Under the pieces are notes generated by a model, which saw only the letters and a program-made list of their open reading frames with translations, did no database searches and was not told the origin of the DNA. 64,000 bases of DNA from an uncultured Burkholderiales bacterium (GTDB taxonomy: Bacteria > Pseudomonadota > Gammaproteobacteria > Burkholderiales > Burkholderiaceae_C), in assembly GCA_903822825.1 (NCBI GenBank), contig CAIJQQ010000044.1, forward strand, positions 39,410 through 103,409. Direction: 5' to 3'. Below are positions 1 to 9,933 of this stretch, piece by piece (within the stretch, counting starts at the first letter, position 1; the number at the start of each line of letters is the position of its first letter). A program made the translations under genes and the position numbers.

Positions 1-479
1 AGGATCACACGCACATCGCGGGCCATGGCCAACAGCATTTTCCGGAATGACTCGGCCTGGTTTTCTTCGCGGGTGTTGAACTCCAGTTTGTCCAGTTTGG
101 TCAGGCCGTCCACCAACTCTGCCACCGGAGCGCCGAACTTCTCAATCAGCGCGATCTTGGTGACGCCGCAGTCTTCCATGCAGTCGTGCATGAGCGCGGC
201 GCACAGCGCCTGCGCGTCCAGGTGCCATTCGGTGCAAAGCGCTGCCACCGCAATGGGGTGGGTGATGTAGGGCTCGCCATTTTTGCGCATCTGGCCCAAG
301 TGGGCTTCATCGGCGAAGCGGTAGGCTTTGCGCACCAGATCGATCTCGTCTGCGCTCATGTACCCCAGCCGATCTGTCAATGCGGCAAAGCTCGCTGCTG
401 CCGCATTGGCTGCAGCTGGCCCCAGCCCTTGTTGAGGCTTGCTTGCGGAATGGGAAATTTTGGGGGAGGCGGCGCTCAT
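1..479 (-). CDS. spoT: Bifunctional (p)ppGpp synthetase/hydrolase (RelA/SpoT), N-terminal HD region; truncated by window start
   Basis: Reverse-strand translation from ATG at 479: MSAASPKISHSASK...SADEIDLVRKAYRFADEAHLGQMRKNGEPYITHPIAVAALCTEWHLDAQALCAALMHDCLEDCGVTK..., the RelA/SpoT HD hydrolase motif; adjacent to rpoZ and gmk. Confidence 0.93.
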   Translation of the reverse strand, partial: MSAASPKISHSASKPQQGLGPAAANAAAASFAALTDRLGYMSADEIDLVRKAYRFADEAHLGQMRKNGEPYITHPIAVAALCTEWHLDAQALCAALMHDCMEDCGVTKIALIEKFGAPVAELVDGLTKLDKLEFNTREENQAESFRKMLLAMARDVRVI

Positions 480-589
480 GCCATCAATGTACCGCAAGCA
501 GCAGGTTTGGCAGGGCCCAGACGTGACAAAGCCCCATGAATGGGGCTTGGATGAGACCCGGCTTGATCCAGGTCATCGGGGGGCGGTGA

Positions 590-790
590 TCAGACCACGC
601 GTTTGAGCATTTCGACGCCGACTTTACCGGCCGCGATTTCGCGCAGGGCGGTCACGCCAGGCTTGTTCTTGCTTTCGATGCGTGGGGTGTGACCTTGGCT
701 GAGCATGCGGGCACGGTAGGTGGCAGCCAACACCAATTGGAAACGGTTAGGGATTTGCTGCAGGCAGTCTTCAACGGTGATGCGGGCCAT
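590..790 (-). CDS. rpoZ: DNA-directed RNA polymerase omega subunit
   Basis: 66 aa [30 protein letters not shown]...; rpoZ-gmk synteny. Confidence 0.96.
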   Translation of the reverse strand: MARITVEDCLQQIPNRFQLVLAATYRARMLSQGHTPRIESKNKPGVTALREIAAGKVGVEMLKRVV

Positions 791-808
791 GGTGTGTTCC
801 TAGGAATG

Positions 809-1429
809 TCAGTCGATTTTGAGGGCTCTGAAAGTGTCAGCCCGTGCGCGGCGCTGAGCGGTGTATTTGAGCCGCTGGGCATGAACCACAGCTTTGAGGT
901 CAAACAAGGCCCGTTCAAAGACTTCATTGATTATAACGAAGTCGAATTCTTTGGCCTGGGCCAGCTCCTCGGCTGCGTTGCGCAGCCGCAGCTCAATGAT
1001 CTCGGGGGCATCTTCACCGCGGCGCTCCAGCCGCGAACGCAGTTCTTCCCAGCTGGGGGGGAGGATGAACATCAGCACCGCGTTGGCGTACAAGCGTTTG
1101 ATCTGGATCGCACCTTGGTAGTCGATCTCCAGCACCACATCTGACCCTTGCGCAATGCGGTCTTCGATCATCTTTTTGGAGGTGCCATAACGCTGGCCGT
1201 GCACGTTGGCCCACTCCACAAAGGCGTCGCCCAGCACCATGCTGTCGAACTCCTGAGGCGAAACGAAGAAGTATTCGCGGCCATGCTTTTCTTGGCCACG
1301 GGGTGAGCGAGTGGTATGCGACACAGAGGGGTGCACACCCGAGTCCAGCTCCATCAGTGCTTTGACAAGGCTGGATTTGCCAGCCCCACTGGGGGCGGCC
1401 ACAACGAACAGGTTGCCTGGGTAGTCCAT
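809..1429 (-). CDS. gmk: Guanylate kinase
   Basis: 206 aa, P-loop [28 protein letters not shown]. Confidence 0.96.
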   Translation of the reverse strand: MDYPGNLFVVAAPSGAGKSSLVKALMELDSGVHPSVSHTTRSPRGQEKHGREYFFVSPQEFDSMVLGDAFVEWANVHGQRYGTSKKMIEDRIAQGSDVVLEIDYQGAIQIKRLYANAVLMFILPPSWEELRSRLERRGEDAPEIIELRLRNAAEELAQAKEFDFVIINEVFERALFDLKAVVHAQRLKYTAQRRARADTFRALKID

Positions 1430-1442
1430 GGTTTTTCAGTGT

Positions 1443-2360
1443 TTATTCGATGTTCTGGACCTGCTCGCGCATTTGCTCGATCAACACTTTCATGTCCACC
1501 GAGATGCGGGTCATCTCCAACACGGCCGATTTGGAGCCCAAAGTGTTGGCCTCGCGGTGCAGCTCCTGGATCAGGAAGTCCAGGCGTTTGCCGATGTCGT
1601 CGCCCTTGTCCAGCAGTCGGCTGATTTCGTCCAGGTGGGCGCGCAGGCGGGTCAGCTCTTCGGCCACATCGATGCGGATGGCAAACGACGTGGCTTCGGT
1701 CAGGGCGCGGTCTTGCGCGGCCTCGGGCAGGTGGCTGCCGTCGGCCAAGGCCATGGCGTCTTTCCAGCGCTCCAAAAAACGCTGGCGTTGCTGCTCTACC
1801 AATTGAGGCACCAGCGGCACGGCCTGTTCGGCCAGCGTGCGAAGCTGGACGATGTGGCCCTGCAGCATCTCCGTCAGTCGCGCACCCTCGCGGGCTCGGG
1901 CGTCGCGCAGCGCATCAATGGCTTCGATGGCCAATGCTTTCCATGCCGCATCGTTCACCGGCTGGGTGTTGGCACCACCCTGGCTCAGGCGCAGCACATC
2001 GGCCACGCTCAGGTCGCGGGCCTTGGGCAGCCAGTCCTGGATCTTGTCTTGCAGGGCGGACAGGCGTTGCAGTGCCTGAGGCGTCGGAGAAGGGAGGGCC
2101 GCACCTTCACCCGCTTCTAGGCTGGCGCGCACTTCAACCTTGCCCCGACGCAAGTGTTTGGTGACCAGTTCGCGCAAGGCAGGTTCGAGCTGGCGCAGCT
2201 CTTCTGGCAAGCGAAAACCCAAGTCTAAAAAACGGCTGTTGACCGAGCGGATTTCCAGGCCCAAACGGGTGTGCTGGTGGGGGCTTGTGGCGTGCTCGCC
2301 CTCGGCCTGTTGCAGAGATTTCTGCACGCTGGCGTACCCGGTCATACTGTAAACTGGCAT
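1443..2360 (-). CDS. yicC: YicC family endoribonuclease-like protein
   Basis: MPVYSMTGYASVQ... and C-terminal VKVLIEQMREQVQNIE-type ending, typical YicC. Confidence 0.93.
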   Translation of the reverse strand: MPVYSMTGYASVQKSLQQAEGEHATSPHQHTRLGLEIRSVNSRFLDLGFRLPEELRQLEPALRELVTKHLRRGKVEVRASLEAGEGAALPSPTPQALQRLSALQDKIQDWLPKARDLSVADVLRLSQGGANTQPVNDAAWKALAIEAIDALRDARAREGARLTEMLQGHIVQLRTLAEQAVPLVPQLVEQQRQRFLERWKDAMALADGSHLPEAAQDRALTEATSFAIRIDVAEELTRLRAHLDEISRLLDKGDDIGKRLDFLIQELHREANTLGSKSAVLEMTRISVDMKVLIEQMREQVQNIE

Positions 2361-2505
2361 CGATTTGGTTCCTTCGGGTCGGCCGTGAATTCAAGGCTTG
2401 GACCCCATGCGCCGCGCTGAATGGGCGGCATGAAACAACACATTATCGCAAACTCGCCAGGCCTCGCCGGGCGGGCGCTGAACCCCACACCCTGAGCAAC
2501 CTCAC

Positions 2506-3237
2506 ATGACCTCATCCTCCTATGTCCGATCCGGCCGCGCTGTCGATGCCCTGCGCAATGTGCGCATCACCCGTGGCTACACCATCCACGCCGAAGGCTC
2601 GGTGCTGATCGAGTTCGGACAGACGCGCGTGTTGTGCACCGCTTCGGTCGAAGAAAAAGTGCCTGGCCACAAAAAAGGCAGCGGAGAGGGCTGGGTCACC
2701 GCCGAGTACGGGATGCTGCCACGCGCCACCCACACCCGTGGCGACCGGGAAGCCGCGCGTGGCAAACAAAGCGGCCGCACGCAAGAGATTCAGCGACTGA
2801 TTGGACGCTCGATGCGCGCCGTGTTCGATTTGAAAAAGCTCGGCGAGCGCACCATCCACCTCGACTGCGACGTCTTGCAGGCCGATGGGGGAACCCGCAC
2901 CGCCAGCATCACCGGGGCGTTTGTTGCTGCGCAAGACGCTGTGAACTGGTTGATCAAAACAGGCAAGCTGCAAGCCTCGCCCATCATTGACCATGTGGCT
3001 GCCATTTCGGTGGGCCTCAAAAATGGCACCGCGTTTCTGGATCTGGACTACCCTGAAGACTCGGCCTGCGACACCGACATGAACGTGGTCATGACCGGTG
3101 CCGGCAAATTTGTCGAAGTGCAGGGCACGGCCGAGGGCGTGGCTTTCACCCGAGCCGAAATGAACAGCATGCTGCAACTGGCCGAGCAAGGCATTGGGCA
3201 GCTGGTGCAGCTGCAAAAACAAGCCTTGGCGCAGTGA
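2506..3237 (+). CDS. rph: Ribonuclease PH
   Basis: 243 aa; [60 protein letters not shown]. Confidence 0.96.
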   Translation: MTSSSYVRSGRAVDALRNVRITRGYTIHAEGSVLIEFGQTRVLCTASVEEKVPGHKKGSGEGWVTAEYGMLPRATHTRGDREAARGKQSGRTQEIQRLIGRSMRAVFDLKKLGERTIHLDCDVLQADGGTRTASITGAFVAAQDAVNWLIKTGKLQASPIIDHVAAISVGLKNGTAFLDLDYPEDSACDTDMNVVMTGAGKFVEVQGTAEGVAFTRAEMNSMLQLAEQGIGQLVQLQKQALAQ

Positions 3238-3241
3238 CCCC

Positions 3242-3859
3242 ATGGCGCTTGGCATGAAGATCGTTCTGGCGTCCAACAACGCAGGCAAGTTGGTCGAATT
3301 GCAGGCCATGCTGGCCCCCTTGCAAGTTGAGCTGGTGCGCCAGGCAGACCTGAACATCCCCGAGGCCGAAGAGCCTTTCCGAACCTTTGTTGAGAACGCG
3401 CTGACCAAGGCGCGCCACGCCGCACGCTTGTCGGGCCTGCCCGCGCTGGCCGATGACGCGGGCCTGTGCGTGGATGCTTTTGGCGGCCAGCCGGGCGTGG
3501 ACACGGCGTACTACGCCACCCGTTTTGGTTATGAGAAAGGCGATGACAACAACGTGACCGTGCTGCTCGAGCAAATGCAGGGCATCACCAACCGCCGCGC
3601 CGCCATGGTCAGCACCCTGGTGGCTGTGCGCAACGCGGACGACCCGGAGCCGCTGATCGCGGTGGGCCGTGTGGTGGGCGAGATCGCCACCGAGCGGCGG
3701 GGCAGCAACGGTTTTGGTTTTGACCCCATCATGTTCATTCCCGAATTCGGCAAGACCTTTGCCGAGTTGCCGATCGAGGTCAAAAACGCCAACAGCCACC
3801 GTGGCCGCGCCACGCAACTCATGCTGGCGCTGATGCGCGACCGCTGGATGGGAGACTGA
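3242..3859 (+). CDS. rdgB: XTP/dITP diphosphatase (RdgB/HAM1)
   Basis: MALGMKIVLASNNAGKLVELQAML...; DDAGLCVDAFGGQPGVDTAYYATR; rph-rdgB-hemW synteny. Confidence 0.95.
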   Translation: MALGMKIVLASNNAGKLVELQAMLAPLQVELVRQADLNIPEAEEPFRTFVENALTKARHAARLSGLPALADDAGLCVDAFGGQPGVDTAYYATRFGYEKGDDNNVTVLLEQMQGITNRRAAMVSTLVAVRNADDPEPLIAVGRVVGEIATERRGSNGFGFDPIMFIPEFGKTFAELPIEVKNANSHRGRATQLMLALMRDRWMGD

Positions 3860-3863
3860 GCCC

Positions 3864-5078
3864 GTGGGCCACCCACTCGACCCGGTGCACGCCATGCGCC
3901 CTGGCTTGTTGCAGTTGACAGCGCTCCCGCCCTTGTCGCTGTATGTGCACCTGCCTTGGTGCCTCAAAAAGTGCCCCTACTGCGACTTCAACTCCCACGA
4001 ATTTCGCTCGGGAGATGATGCCGCGTCCATGCAAGATGCCTACATCGACGCCTTGTTCGCCGATCTGGAAGCCAGTTTGCCCCTGATTTGGGGCCGCACC
4101 GTGCAGACCATTTTTTTGGGTGGCGGCACGCCCAGCTTGTTTTCACCAGAAGCCATCGACCGGCTCATCAGCGGCCTGCGTGCGCGTCTGCGACTGTCGG
4201 GCACCTGCGAGATCACGCTCGAAGCCAACCCGGGCACTTTTGAAAAAGACCGCTTCAAGGCCTTCAGGCAAGCAGGCATCACCCGCTTGTCGGTGGGGGT
4301 GCAAAGTTTCAACGACGAGCACCTCCAAGCGCTGGGCCGCGTGCACGACCGCAAGCAGGCACTGGCTGCATTGACCGAGGCAGCCCAGGTCTTTGACACC
4401 TTCAACCTGGACCTGATGTACGCCTTGCCTGGGCAAACGCTGGCGCAATTGAGCGAGGACGTGAACACGGCGCTGAGCTTTGCGCCGCCTCACCTGTCGA
4501 TCTACCACCTGACCATCGAGCCCAACACGCTGTTTGCCAAGCACCCGCCCGCGCTGCCTGAAGAAGATGACGCCTACGCGATGATGGACCTTCTCACCGA
4601 GCGCACGGCCCAAGCGGGGCTGGGCCGCTACGAGGTTTCAGCCTATGCCAAGCCGGGCCACGCCTGCGCGCACAACCTGAACTACTGGCAGTTTGGCGAC
4701 TATTTGGGCATCGGTGCGGGCGCACACAGCAAATTGAGTTTTGCCCACCGCGTTGTGCGGCAGGTGCGTTACCGCGAGCCCCAGCTGTACATGGCTCAGG
4801 CCGCCAAGGGCGAGCCTGTGACCCAGCACAACGAGATTGCGCGGCAAGACCTGCCGTTTGAATTCATGCTCAACGCCTTCCGACTCAAAGAAGGGTTTGT
4901 CCTGACGGACTTCATGGAGCGCACAGGCTTGGCCGTGACCAGCCTGCAAAAAGGCCTGCAAGAGGCCGAGCGCCTGGGATTGATCGAGCGTGATTTATCG
5001 CGCGTCTGGCCCACAGCCAAGGGCTTTGACTTCCTCAGCGACCTGCAGGCTTTGTTTTTGACTGAAACTTCGAACTGA
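3864..5078 (+). CDS. hemW: Radical SAM coproporphyrinogen III oxidase-like heme chaperone HemW
   Basis: LSLYVHLPWCLKKCPYCDFNSHEF (CxxxCxxC) and HemW C-terminal domain. Confidence 0.94.
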   Translation: MGHPLDPVHAMRPGLLQLTALPPLSLYVHLPWCLKKCPYCDFNSHEFRSGDDAASMQDAYIDALFADLEASLPLIWGRTVQTIFLGGGTPSLFSPEAIDRLISGLRARLRLSGTCEITLEANPGTFEKDRFKAFRQAGITRLSVGVQSFNDEHLQALGRVHDRKQALAALTEAAQVFDTFNLDLMYALPGQTLAQLSEDVNTALSFAPPHLSIYHLTIEPNTLFAKHPPALPEEDDAYAMMDLLTERTAQAGLGRYEVSAYAKPGHACAHNLNYWQFGDYLGIGAGAHSKLSFAHRVVRQVRYREPQLYMAQAAKGEPVTQHNEIARQDLPFEFMLNAFRLKEGFVLTDFMERTGLAVTSLQKGLQEAERLGLIERDLSRVWPTAKGFDFLSDLQALFLTETSN

Positions 5079-5640
5079 ATGGGGCGGCCCAGGCAAACAG
5101 TGTGGGCAGCATCAATTTCAGGACGTACAGGACCACGAGCGCACCAACCGCATCGCCGACAAACATGGGCCACAAGTCGCCCCAGGCAGAAGCGCCCGGT
5201 TTTTTGAATGCCCACCAGACAAAATGGTGCGCAAATGCGTTGAGCCAGGCGCAGGCCAACACAAATTTCAGCAAGTGGGTGGCGCTGAATTTTCGCAACT
5301 GCGTGCTCAAGAGTTGCTTCTTTTCCATCACCCACTTGACACACCAAGGGCTGAAACCAGACACCAGCGCGGTCGCCAACAGCATCCATAAGGACTCTTC
5401 GCTGAATTGCGATCTGTCCAACCAGCAATTGCCCAGCAAGATGCCCGCGGCCCCCGGCAGGCCCATGCCCAAAACCAGCAAGACCCGAAAGCCTGCAGGC
5501 AAGAACACCCAACTCACTCCCGGAATGCGCTCAAAGTTTGAAAAAACAATGCCGTTCAGGTGAAAAAATTCGACGTAAAGCAAAGCACTGACGGCGACCA
5601 TGGTCGCCACTTCCAAGACTTGCCGAACGTGTCGGTTCAT
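5035..5640 (-). CDS. MASE1-like multi-TM membrane protein, function unknown
   Basis: 201 aa hydrophobic protein with several TM segments; WVFLPAGFRVLLVLGMGLPGAAGILLG resembles the MASE1 N-terminus; 3' end overlaps hemW antisense by 44 bp. Confidence 0.7.
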   Translation of the reverse strand: MNRHVRQVLEVATMVAVSALLYVEFFHLNGIVFSNFERIPGVSWVFLPAGFRVLLVLGMGLPGAAGILLGNCWLDRSQFSEESLWMLLATALVSGFSPWCVKWVMEKKQLLSTQLRKFSATHLLKFVLACAWLNAFAHHFVWWAFKKPGASAWGDLWPMFVGDAVGALVVLYVLKLMLPTLFAWAAPFSSKFQSKTKPAGR

Positions 5641-6080
5641 GCGTCAGCTTGAAGCTGCACTTGCTTGATCGAGCGACCCAGCTGGCTGAAATGCTCGAGG
5701 GTGCGGGCCGTCGGCACAAGGAACTTGGCGCGGCGATCGCCTTCTTGGTTGAAGGTGGTCAGCATTTCTTTTTCACGCAAACGCGTGATGCGTTTGTGCA
5801 AGGTGGCAGGCGAGCCCAGTTGCTCCAGGCTGATGGCCTCGCGAACCGTCATGGCTTGGCCTTCGTGCCAACGCAGCACCACGGCCTCCAGCAAAGCCGT
5901 TTCATTGGCGTCCATACCCGAACCATCGGGCAGTTCTTGCACAGCGCGCGCCAATTGCAAAAACCGAAGGTAAGCACTGGCCAGTGGGGAACTCTTGGAA
6001 TCATTCATGATGCTAATTTTATAGATATTGGCGATTGATTTTTTAATTTTTGTGATCCACAACACCAATTGAGTGTTCAA
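5637..6080 (-). CDS. MarR-like winged-helix transcriptional regulator (true start probably ATG near 6008)
   Basis: AMTVREAISLEQLGSPATLHKRITRLREKEMLTTFNQEGDRRAKFLVPT reads as a wHTH; overlaps the MASE1-like ORF by 4 bp. Confidence 0.7.
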   Translation of the reverse strand: MNTQLVLWITKIKKSIANIYKISIMNDSKSSPLASAYLRFLQLARAVQELPDGSGMDANETALLEAVVLRWHEGQAMTVREAISLEQLGSPATLHKRITRLREKEMLTTFNQEGDRRAKFLVPTARTLEHFSQLGRSIKQVQLQADA

Positions 6081-6110
6081 TTGTTAAGCTGGTGCCTCAA
6101 GGAGAAATAC

Positions 6111-7076
6111 ATGACACACCGATTGGCCATCATTGGGCTGGGCATCATGGGCCGAAGGATGCTGGAAAACGCTTTGCAACACCCCGCTTTTGAGGTTTGT
6201 GGTGTTTGGGACCCTTCGCCTGAGTCGTTGGCAAAAACGCGTATGGCCTTCTCTGCAGCTCCTTTGTCGCCGACTGCGCGGGCGGCCATGGCCGGGGCCG
6301 ACGTGGTGTACCTGGCTTGCCCACCCGGCCCCCGAAAGGCCTATGCCTTGCAGGCCGCAGCAGCCGGGCAGGGCGTTTTCATGGAAAAGCCTTTGGGCAC
6401 GGACAACGCGCAAAGCCGCGATCTGCTCGCGCACCTCAGCCAAGCCCGCTTACCAGGCGTGGTCAACTTCACCCAGGCTGCGTCACGCGGCTTTGAAGAA
6501 CTGCATCGCGCCATCGACGCGGGCGAGACGGGCGAGCTGCTGGGCATCGACATCGTCGTCAACTACCCCGCATGGCCCCGAGCCTGGCAAAAAGACGCCG
6601 ACTGGCTGCGCTTGCGCCACGAAGGGGGCTACACACGCGAGGTGATTTCGCATTTCTTGTTTTTGGCGGGGCGCTTTTTGGGGCCGCTGACCCTGGAGCA
6701 CGCATCGCCCCGTTACCCGCAAGACCCGACGCTTTGCGAGCTGGACATGTTGGCGCGACTGAGCACAGCAGACGGCCGGCCTGTGACCGTCATGGCCACC
6801 ACCGGAGGCCAGCAGCCCGACCGTCAGGAAGTCACCGTGCGCGGCAGCCGCATAAACCACCAGTTCCGCGAATTCTCACAACTGTGGCGCTCTGACGGTG
6901 GCCCATGGCAAGAAGCCCTGGACTGGACCACCGAAGACCCCCGCACCAGCGCCTTGCAGCGTCAGCTGAGCGAGGTGGACTTGTGGCTGAAGGGTCAACC
7001 GCACAAACTCGCCACGGCAGAAGAAGCCTTGGCTGTTCAGGAGTTGGTGGAGGCGCTGTTGGTGGGCAAGCCCTGA
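6111..7076 (+). CDS. Gfo/Idh/MocA (NAD(P)-dependent) oxidoreductase
   Basis: MTHRLAIIGLGIMGRRMLENALQHP Rossmann fold; PPGPRKAYALQAAAAGQGVFMEKPLG (EKP motif). Confidence 0.85.
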   Translation: MTHRLAIIGLGIMGRRMLENALQHPAFEVCGVWDPSPESLAKTRMAFSAAPLSPTARAAMAGADVVYLACPPGPRKAYALQAAAAGQGVFMEKPLGTDNAQSRDLLAHLSQARLPGVVNFTQAASRGFEELHRAIDAGETGELLGIDIVVNYPAWPRAWQKDADWLRLRHEGGYTREVISHFLFLAGRFLGPLTLEHASPRYPQDPTLCELDMLARLSTADGRPVTVMATTGGQQPDRQEVTVRGSRINHQFREFSQLWRSDGGPWQEALDWTTEDPRTSALQRQLSEVDLWLKGQPHKLATAEEALAVQELVEALLVGKP

Positions 7077-7089
7077 GTTTGCGCCAATG

Positions 7090-7118
7090 AAAAACGCGCC
7101 CTGAAGGCGCGTTTTTTG
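7090..7118 (+). terminator. Rho-independent terminator after the oxidoreductase gene
   Basis: AAAAACGCGCC-CTGA-AGGCGCG-TTTTTT hairpin plus T tract. Confidence 0.85.
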
Positions 7119-7179
7119 TGTGTGGCGGAAGATGTGTCTGCTGATTTGGGGGAATGCCAGTTACAGGGTCAAGACCAGA

Positions 7180-7402
7180 CAAGCCCGCTTGGCCGGCGTG
7201 GTCAACTTCACCCAAGCTGCGTCACGTGGCTTTGAGGAACTGCATCGTGCCATCCACGCGGGCGAGACGGGTTCGTTGGCGTCCATGCTGTAGCCATCGG
7301 GCAACTCCTGCACGGCACGCGCCAATTGTAAAAAGCGAAGGTACGCTCTGGCCAGCGGGGAGCGATTGGGATCTGTAATGCGGGCAAATTTATAGAAATT
7401 GG
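7180..7402. pseudogene. Chimeric remnant: internal oxidoreductase fragment fused to the 5' end/promoter of the neighbouring regulator
   Basis: 7180-7270 aligns with 6441-6531 (about 8 differences in 91 bp); 7271-7402 aligns with about 5901-6033 (regulator 5' end and upstream region). Confidence 0.8.
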
Positions 7403-7524
7403 AGCTGAAATCGGAAGAGGGACTTGATCATTGCGAGGCCATGGTTAAAATTGTTAAAAACAATAAAATCTTGATTTCAAACCATGTTCTAAAAAGAAAT
7501 TCGACTTTTTTATTCGGGTAAGAC

Positions 7525-7827
7525 ATGTTGCAAAATAAATTCTTTGTGCTGGTTGTAACTGCAATTTTTGCAAATGCTGTTTACCCAGCGGGCATGCCAC
7601 TGCAAGAAATTAACAGAATTGCAACTGCAGCGTCTGAGCATTTCAATAACTCCTCCCGAGCTGCTAACTCAGGGGACCGCTACAACGCATGTCGAGAAGC
7701 GCGCGAAGCGTTGAGGCTATTTCACCAAATTGATCCGAAAGACTTTCCCCCTCAACTCTTGGCCCCGTATCAGGACTCATTAAGGGCGGTCAAAAACGTG
7801 GTGGAATCCATGAAAGGCGTTTGCTGA
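7525..7827 (+). CDS. Small putative secreted protein, unknown function
   Basis: 100 aa, N-terminal signal-like MLQNKFFVLVVTAIFANAVYPAG; lies in a lower-GC segment next to tRNA-Ser. Confidence 0.55.
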   Translation: MLQNKFFVLVVTAIFANAVYPAGMPLQEINRIATAASEHFNNSSRAANSGDRYNACREAREALRLFHQIDPKDFPPQLLAPYQDSLRAVKNVVESMKGVC

Positions 7828-7842
7828 AGTCCTTTGGACAAT

Positions 7843-7870
7843 AAAAACGCGCCCTTAAGGCGCGTTTTTT
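7843..7870. terminator. Bidirectional-looking terminator between the small ORF and tRNA-Ser
   Basis: AAAAACGCGCCC-TTAA-GGCGCG-TTTTTT. Confidence 0.8.
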
Positions 7871-7875
7871 GTATC

Positions 7876-7963
7876 TGGCGGAAGCGGTGAGATTCGAACT
7901 CACGGACCTTTTCAAGTCGCCGGTTTTCAAGACCGGTGCAATCGACCACTCTGCCACGCTTCC
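7876..7963 (-). tRNA. serT: tRNA-Ser (anticodon UGA)
   Basis: GGAAGCGTGGCAGAGTGGTCGATTGCACCGGTCTTGAAAACCGGCGACTTGAAAAGGTCCGTGAGTTCGAATCTCACCGCTTCCGCCA; acceptor stem, long variable arm, T-loop GTTCGAATC, encoded CCA, anticodon loop CTTGAAA. Confidence 0.96.
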
Positions 7964-7995
7964 TTGGGTCTGGATTGTAACGATTAAAAAGCGGT

Positions 7996-8655
7996 TCAAG
8001 CTTGAGCCAGCATCCCGCGTTTTTCAATAAACGCCACCACTTCGGCCAAGCCGTCCAACGTTTTGAGGTTGGTCATCACCCAGGGGCGAGTATCGCCGTT
8101 GGGGCGCATGCGGTTGGTGTCGTCGCGCATCACTTGCAAGTCGGCGCCCACATGCGGCGCCAAGTCGGTTTTGTTGATGACAAACAAATCGCTCTTGGTG
8201 ATGCCTGGCCCGCCCTTGCGGGGGATCTTTTCACCAGCGGCCACGTCGATCACATAGATCGTGAGGTCAGACAGTTCGGGGCTGAAGGTGGCGGCCAGGT
8301 TGTCGCCACCGCTCTCAATGAACACCACATCGGCGTTCGGAAACTTCTCGAGCATGCGGTCGATGGCTTCGAGGTTGATCGACGCGTCTTCGCGGATGGC
8401 CGTGTGCGGGCAGCCGCCCGTTTCCACGCCCATGATGCGGTCCGCAGGCAGGGCGCCGCTCACCGTGAGCAGGCGTTGGTCCTCCTTGGTGTAGATGTCG
8501 TTGGTGATGGCGATCAGGTCCCAGCGCTCGCGCATGTTTTTGCAGAGCATCTCGAGCAGTGTGGTTTTGCCGGAGCCCACAGGCCCGCCAATGCCCACGC
8601 GCAGGGGCGGCAGTTTTTTGGTGCGGTTCGGGATGTGGTGCAGTGCAGAGCTCAT
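7996..8655 (-). CDS. ureG: Urease accessory GTPase UreG
   Basis: [38 protein letters not shown]; start chosen at MSSALHH (the track ORF is extended upstream). Confidence 0.97.
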   Translation of the reverse strand: MSSALHHIPNRTKKLPPLRVGIGGPVGSGKTTLLEMLCKNMRERWDLIAITNDIYTKEDQRLLTVSGALPADRIMGVETGGCPHTAIREDASINLEAIDRMLEKFPNADVVFIESGGDNLAATFSPELSDLTIYVIDVAAGEKIPRKGGPGITKSDLFVINKTDLAPHVGADLQVMRDDTNRMRPNGDTRPWVMTNLKTLDGLAEVVAFIEKRGMLAQA

Positions 8656-9341
8656 GATCGGAAAATCCGGGAGTATTGGGTTTCGTGGCGGGACGACAGG
8701 ATGGCCAGCATGGGGCTGAAGGCCTGGCGGTCTTCGTCGCTCATTTGCATGGCGGTTTGCACCGCCTGCGGGATTTCGCGGGCCAGCCGGGCCAGCATGC
8801 GCTGCCCAGCGCTTTGGCCCAGCGGCACGGCCTTGAGCGCGGCCTGAGTCATGTTCTCGGCCCAGCCAAAGGCAACCGATTGCAGTGCTTGGTCCAGCGG
8901 GGCTTGCGCCAGAGACAAAGCCAGTGCCATGGCCAGCGGGTAGGTGGGCGGCAATTGGGCGCAGCAGGCCAGCTGCGCGTCGCTGGCTTGTTGCAGGTTG
9001 CGCAGCCAATCGAGCAGGGATCGGCCCATCTGCTCGGCTTGGAGGCGCATTTCGGCGGATTCGCGGGTGGTCATGACCCAGTCGTTGAGCGCTTGCAGGC
9101 GTGCGGTGTCGCCGCGCTGCCAAGCAGGTATGGCTTGCGCTAACACGGCCATGTCGCCGCGCGACTGTGTCAGGTGCAGTTGGTCCACCACCCAGTCGGT
9201 GGCGCTGGCTTCGTGGTGCACTAGGCCTTGCTCGATGGCCGCTTCCAGTCCTTCGGAATATGAGAAGCCGCCGATGGGCAGCGCAGGTGATGCGAGCCAG
9301 ATCAGTTGCAGCAAACCCGAAGGCGCGGTGTCAGTGCTCAT
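8652..9341 (-). CDS. ureF: Urease accessory protein UreF
   Basis: [30 protein letters not shown]; 4-bp overlap with ureG. Confidence 0.95.
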   Translation of the reverse strand: MSTDTAPSGLLQLIWLASPALPIGGFSYSEGLEAAIEQGLVHHEASATDWVVDQLHLTQSRGDMAVLAQAIPAWQRGDTARLQALNDWVMTTRESAEMRLQAEQMGRSLLDWLRNLQQASDAQLACCAQLPPTYPLAMALALSLAQAPLDQALQSVAFGWAENMTQAALKAVPLGQSAGQRMLARLAREIPQAVQTAMQMSDEDRQAFSPMLAILSSRHETQYSRIFRS

Positions 9342-9933
9342 GTTTGCAGTCGGGGCCGTGCACATGGGGCGCGGCAGGGGCAGAGCGGATCGGTATGGCG
9401 ATGCGCTTGGCTGCGACTGGGGCGTGATCGTGTTGGCCATGCCCATGCTCACTGTGTCCACCGTGCGCATGCCCACCGTGGTCGCCGTAAGCGCCGCTTT
9501 CCGGCTCAAAAGGCTCAGACACGGCCACCACCGTCATGTGCATGGCACGCAGCATGTCGGCCAGCACATGGTCAGGTTCGATCTTCAGGTGGTCGGGCTG
9601 CAGTTCGATGGGCACATGGCGGTTGCCCAGGTGGTAGGCGGCGCGGGTCAGGTCAAAGGGCGAGCCGTGCTCGGTGCAGGCGGTGATGCGCAGCACGTCT
9701 TGCGGCGCAGCCTCGACGCGCACCAGCGAGCCGTCTTCGGCCACCAGCACATCGCCGCCGCGTACCACAGTGCCTCGGGGCAAAAAGATGCCCAGGGCAC
9801 GGCCCGCGCTGTCGGTCGAGTCAAAACGGCTTTTCTGGCGAACGTCCCAGTCGAGGGTGATGGTGCTGGCGCGTTGGACCAGCACACGGGCCAGGCCACG
9901 GCCTTGCGGCATGAGTTTGGAGCAGTGGAGCAT
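9331..9933 (-). CDS. ureE: Urease accessory nickel chaperone UreE with His-rich tail
   Basis: [36 protein letters not shown]...; tail [21 protein letters not shown]. Confidence 0.95.
   Translation of the reverse strand: MLHCSKLMPQGRGLARVLVQRASTITLDWDVRQKSRFDSTDSAGRALGIFLPRGTVVRGGDVLVAEDGSLVRVEAAPQDVLRITACTEHGSPFDLTRAAYHLGNRHVPIELQPDHLKIEPDHVLADMLRAMHMTVVAVSEPFEPESGAYGDHGGHAHGGHSEHGHGQHDHAPVAAKRIAIPIRSAPAAPHVHGPDCKHEH

Noticed and set aside
7996-9123. 375-aa ORF as full ureG
   Set aside because: First ~155 aa overlap ureF in another frame; the UreG family start is at 8655.
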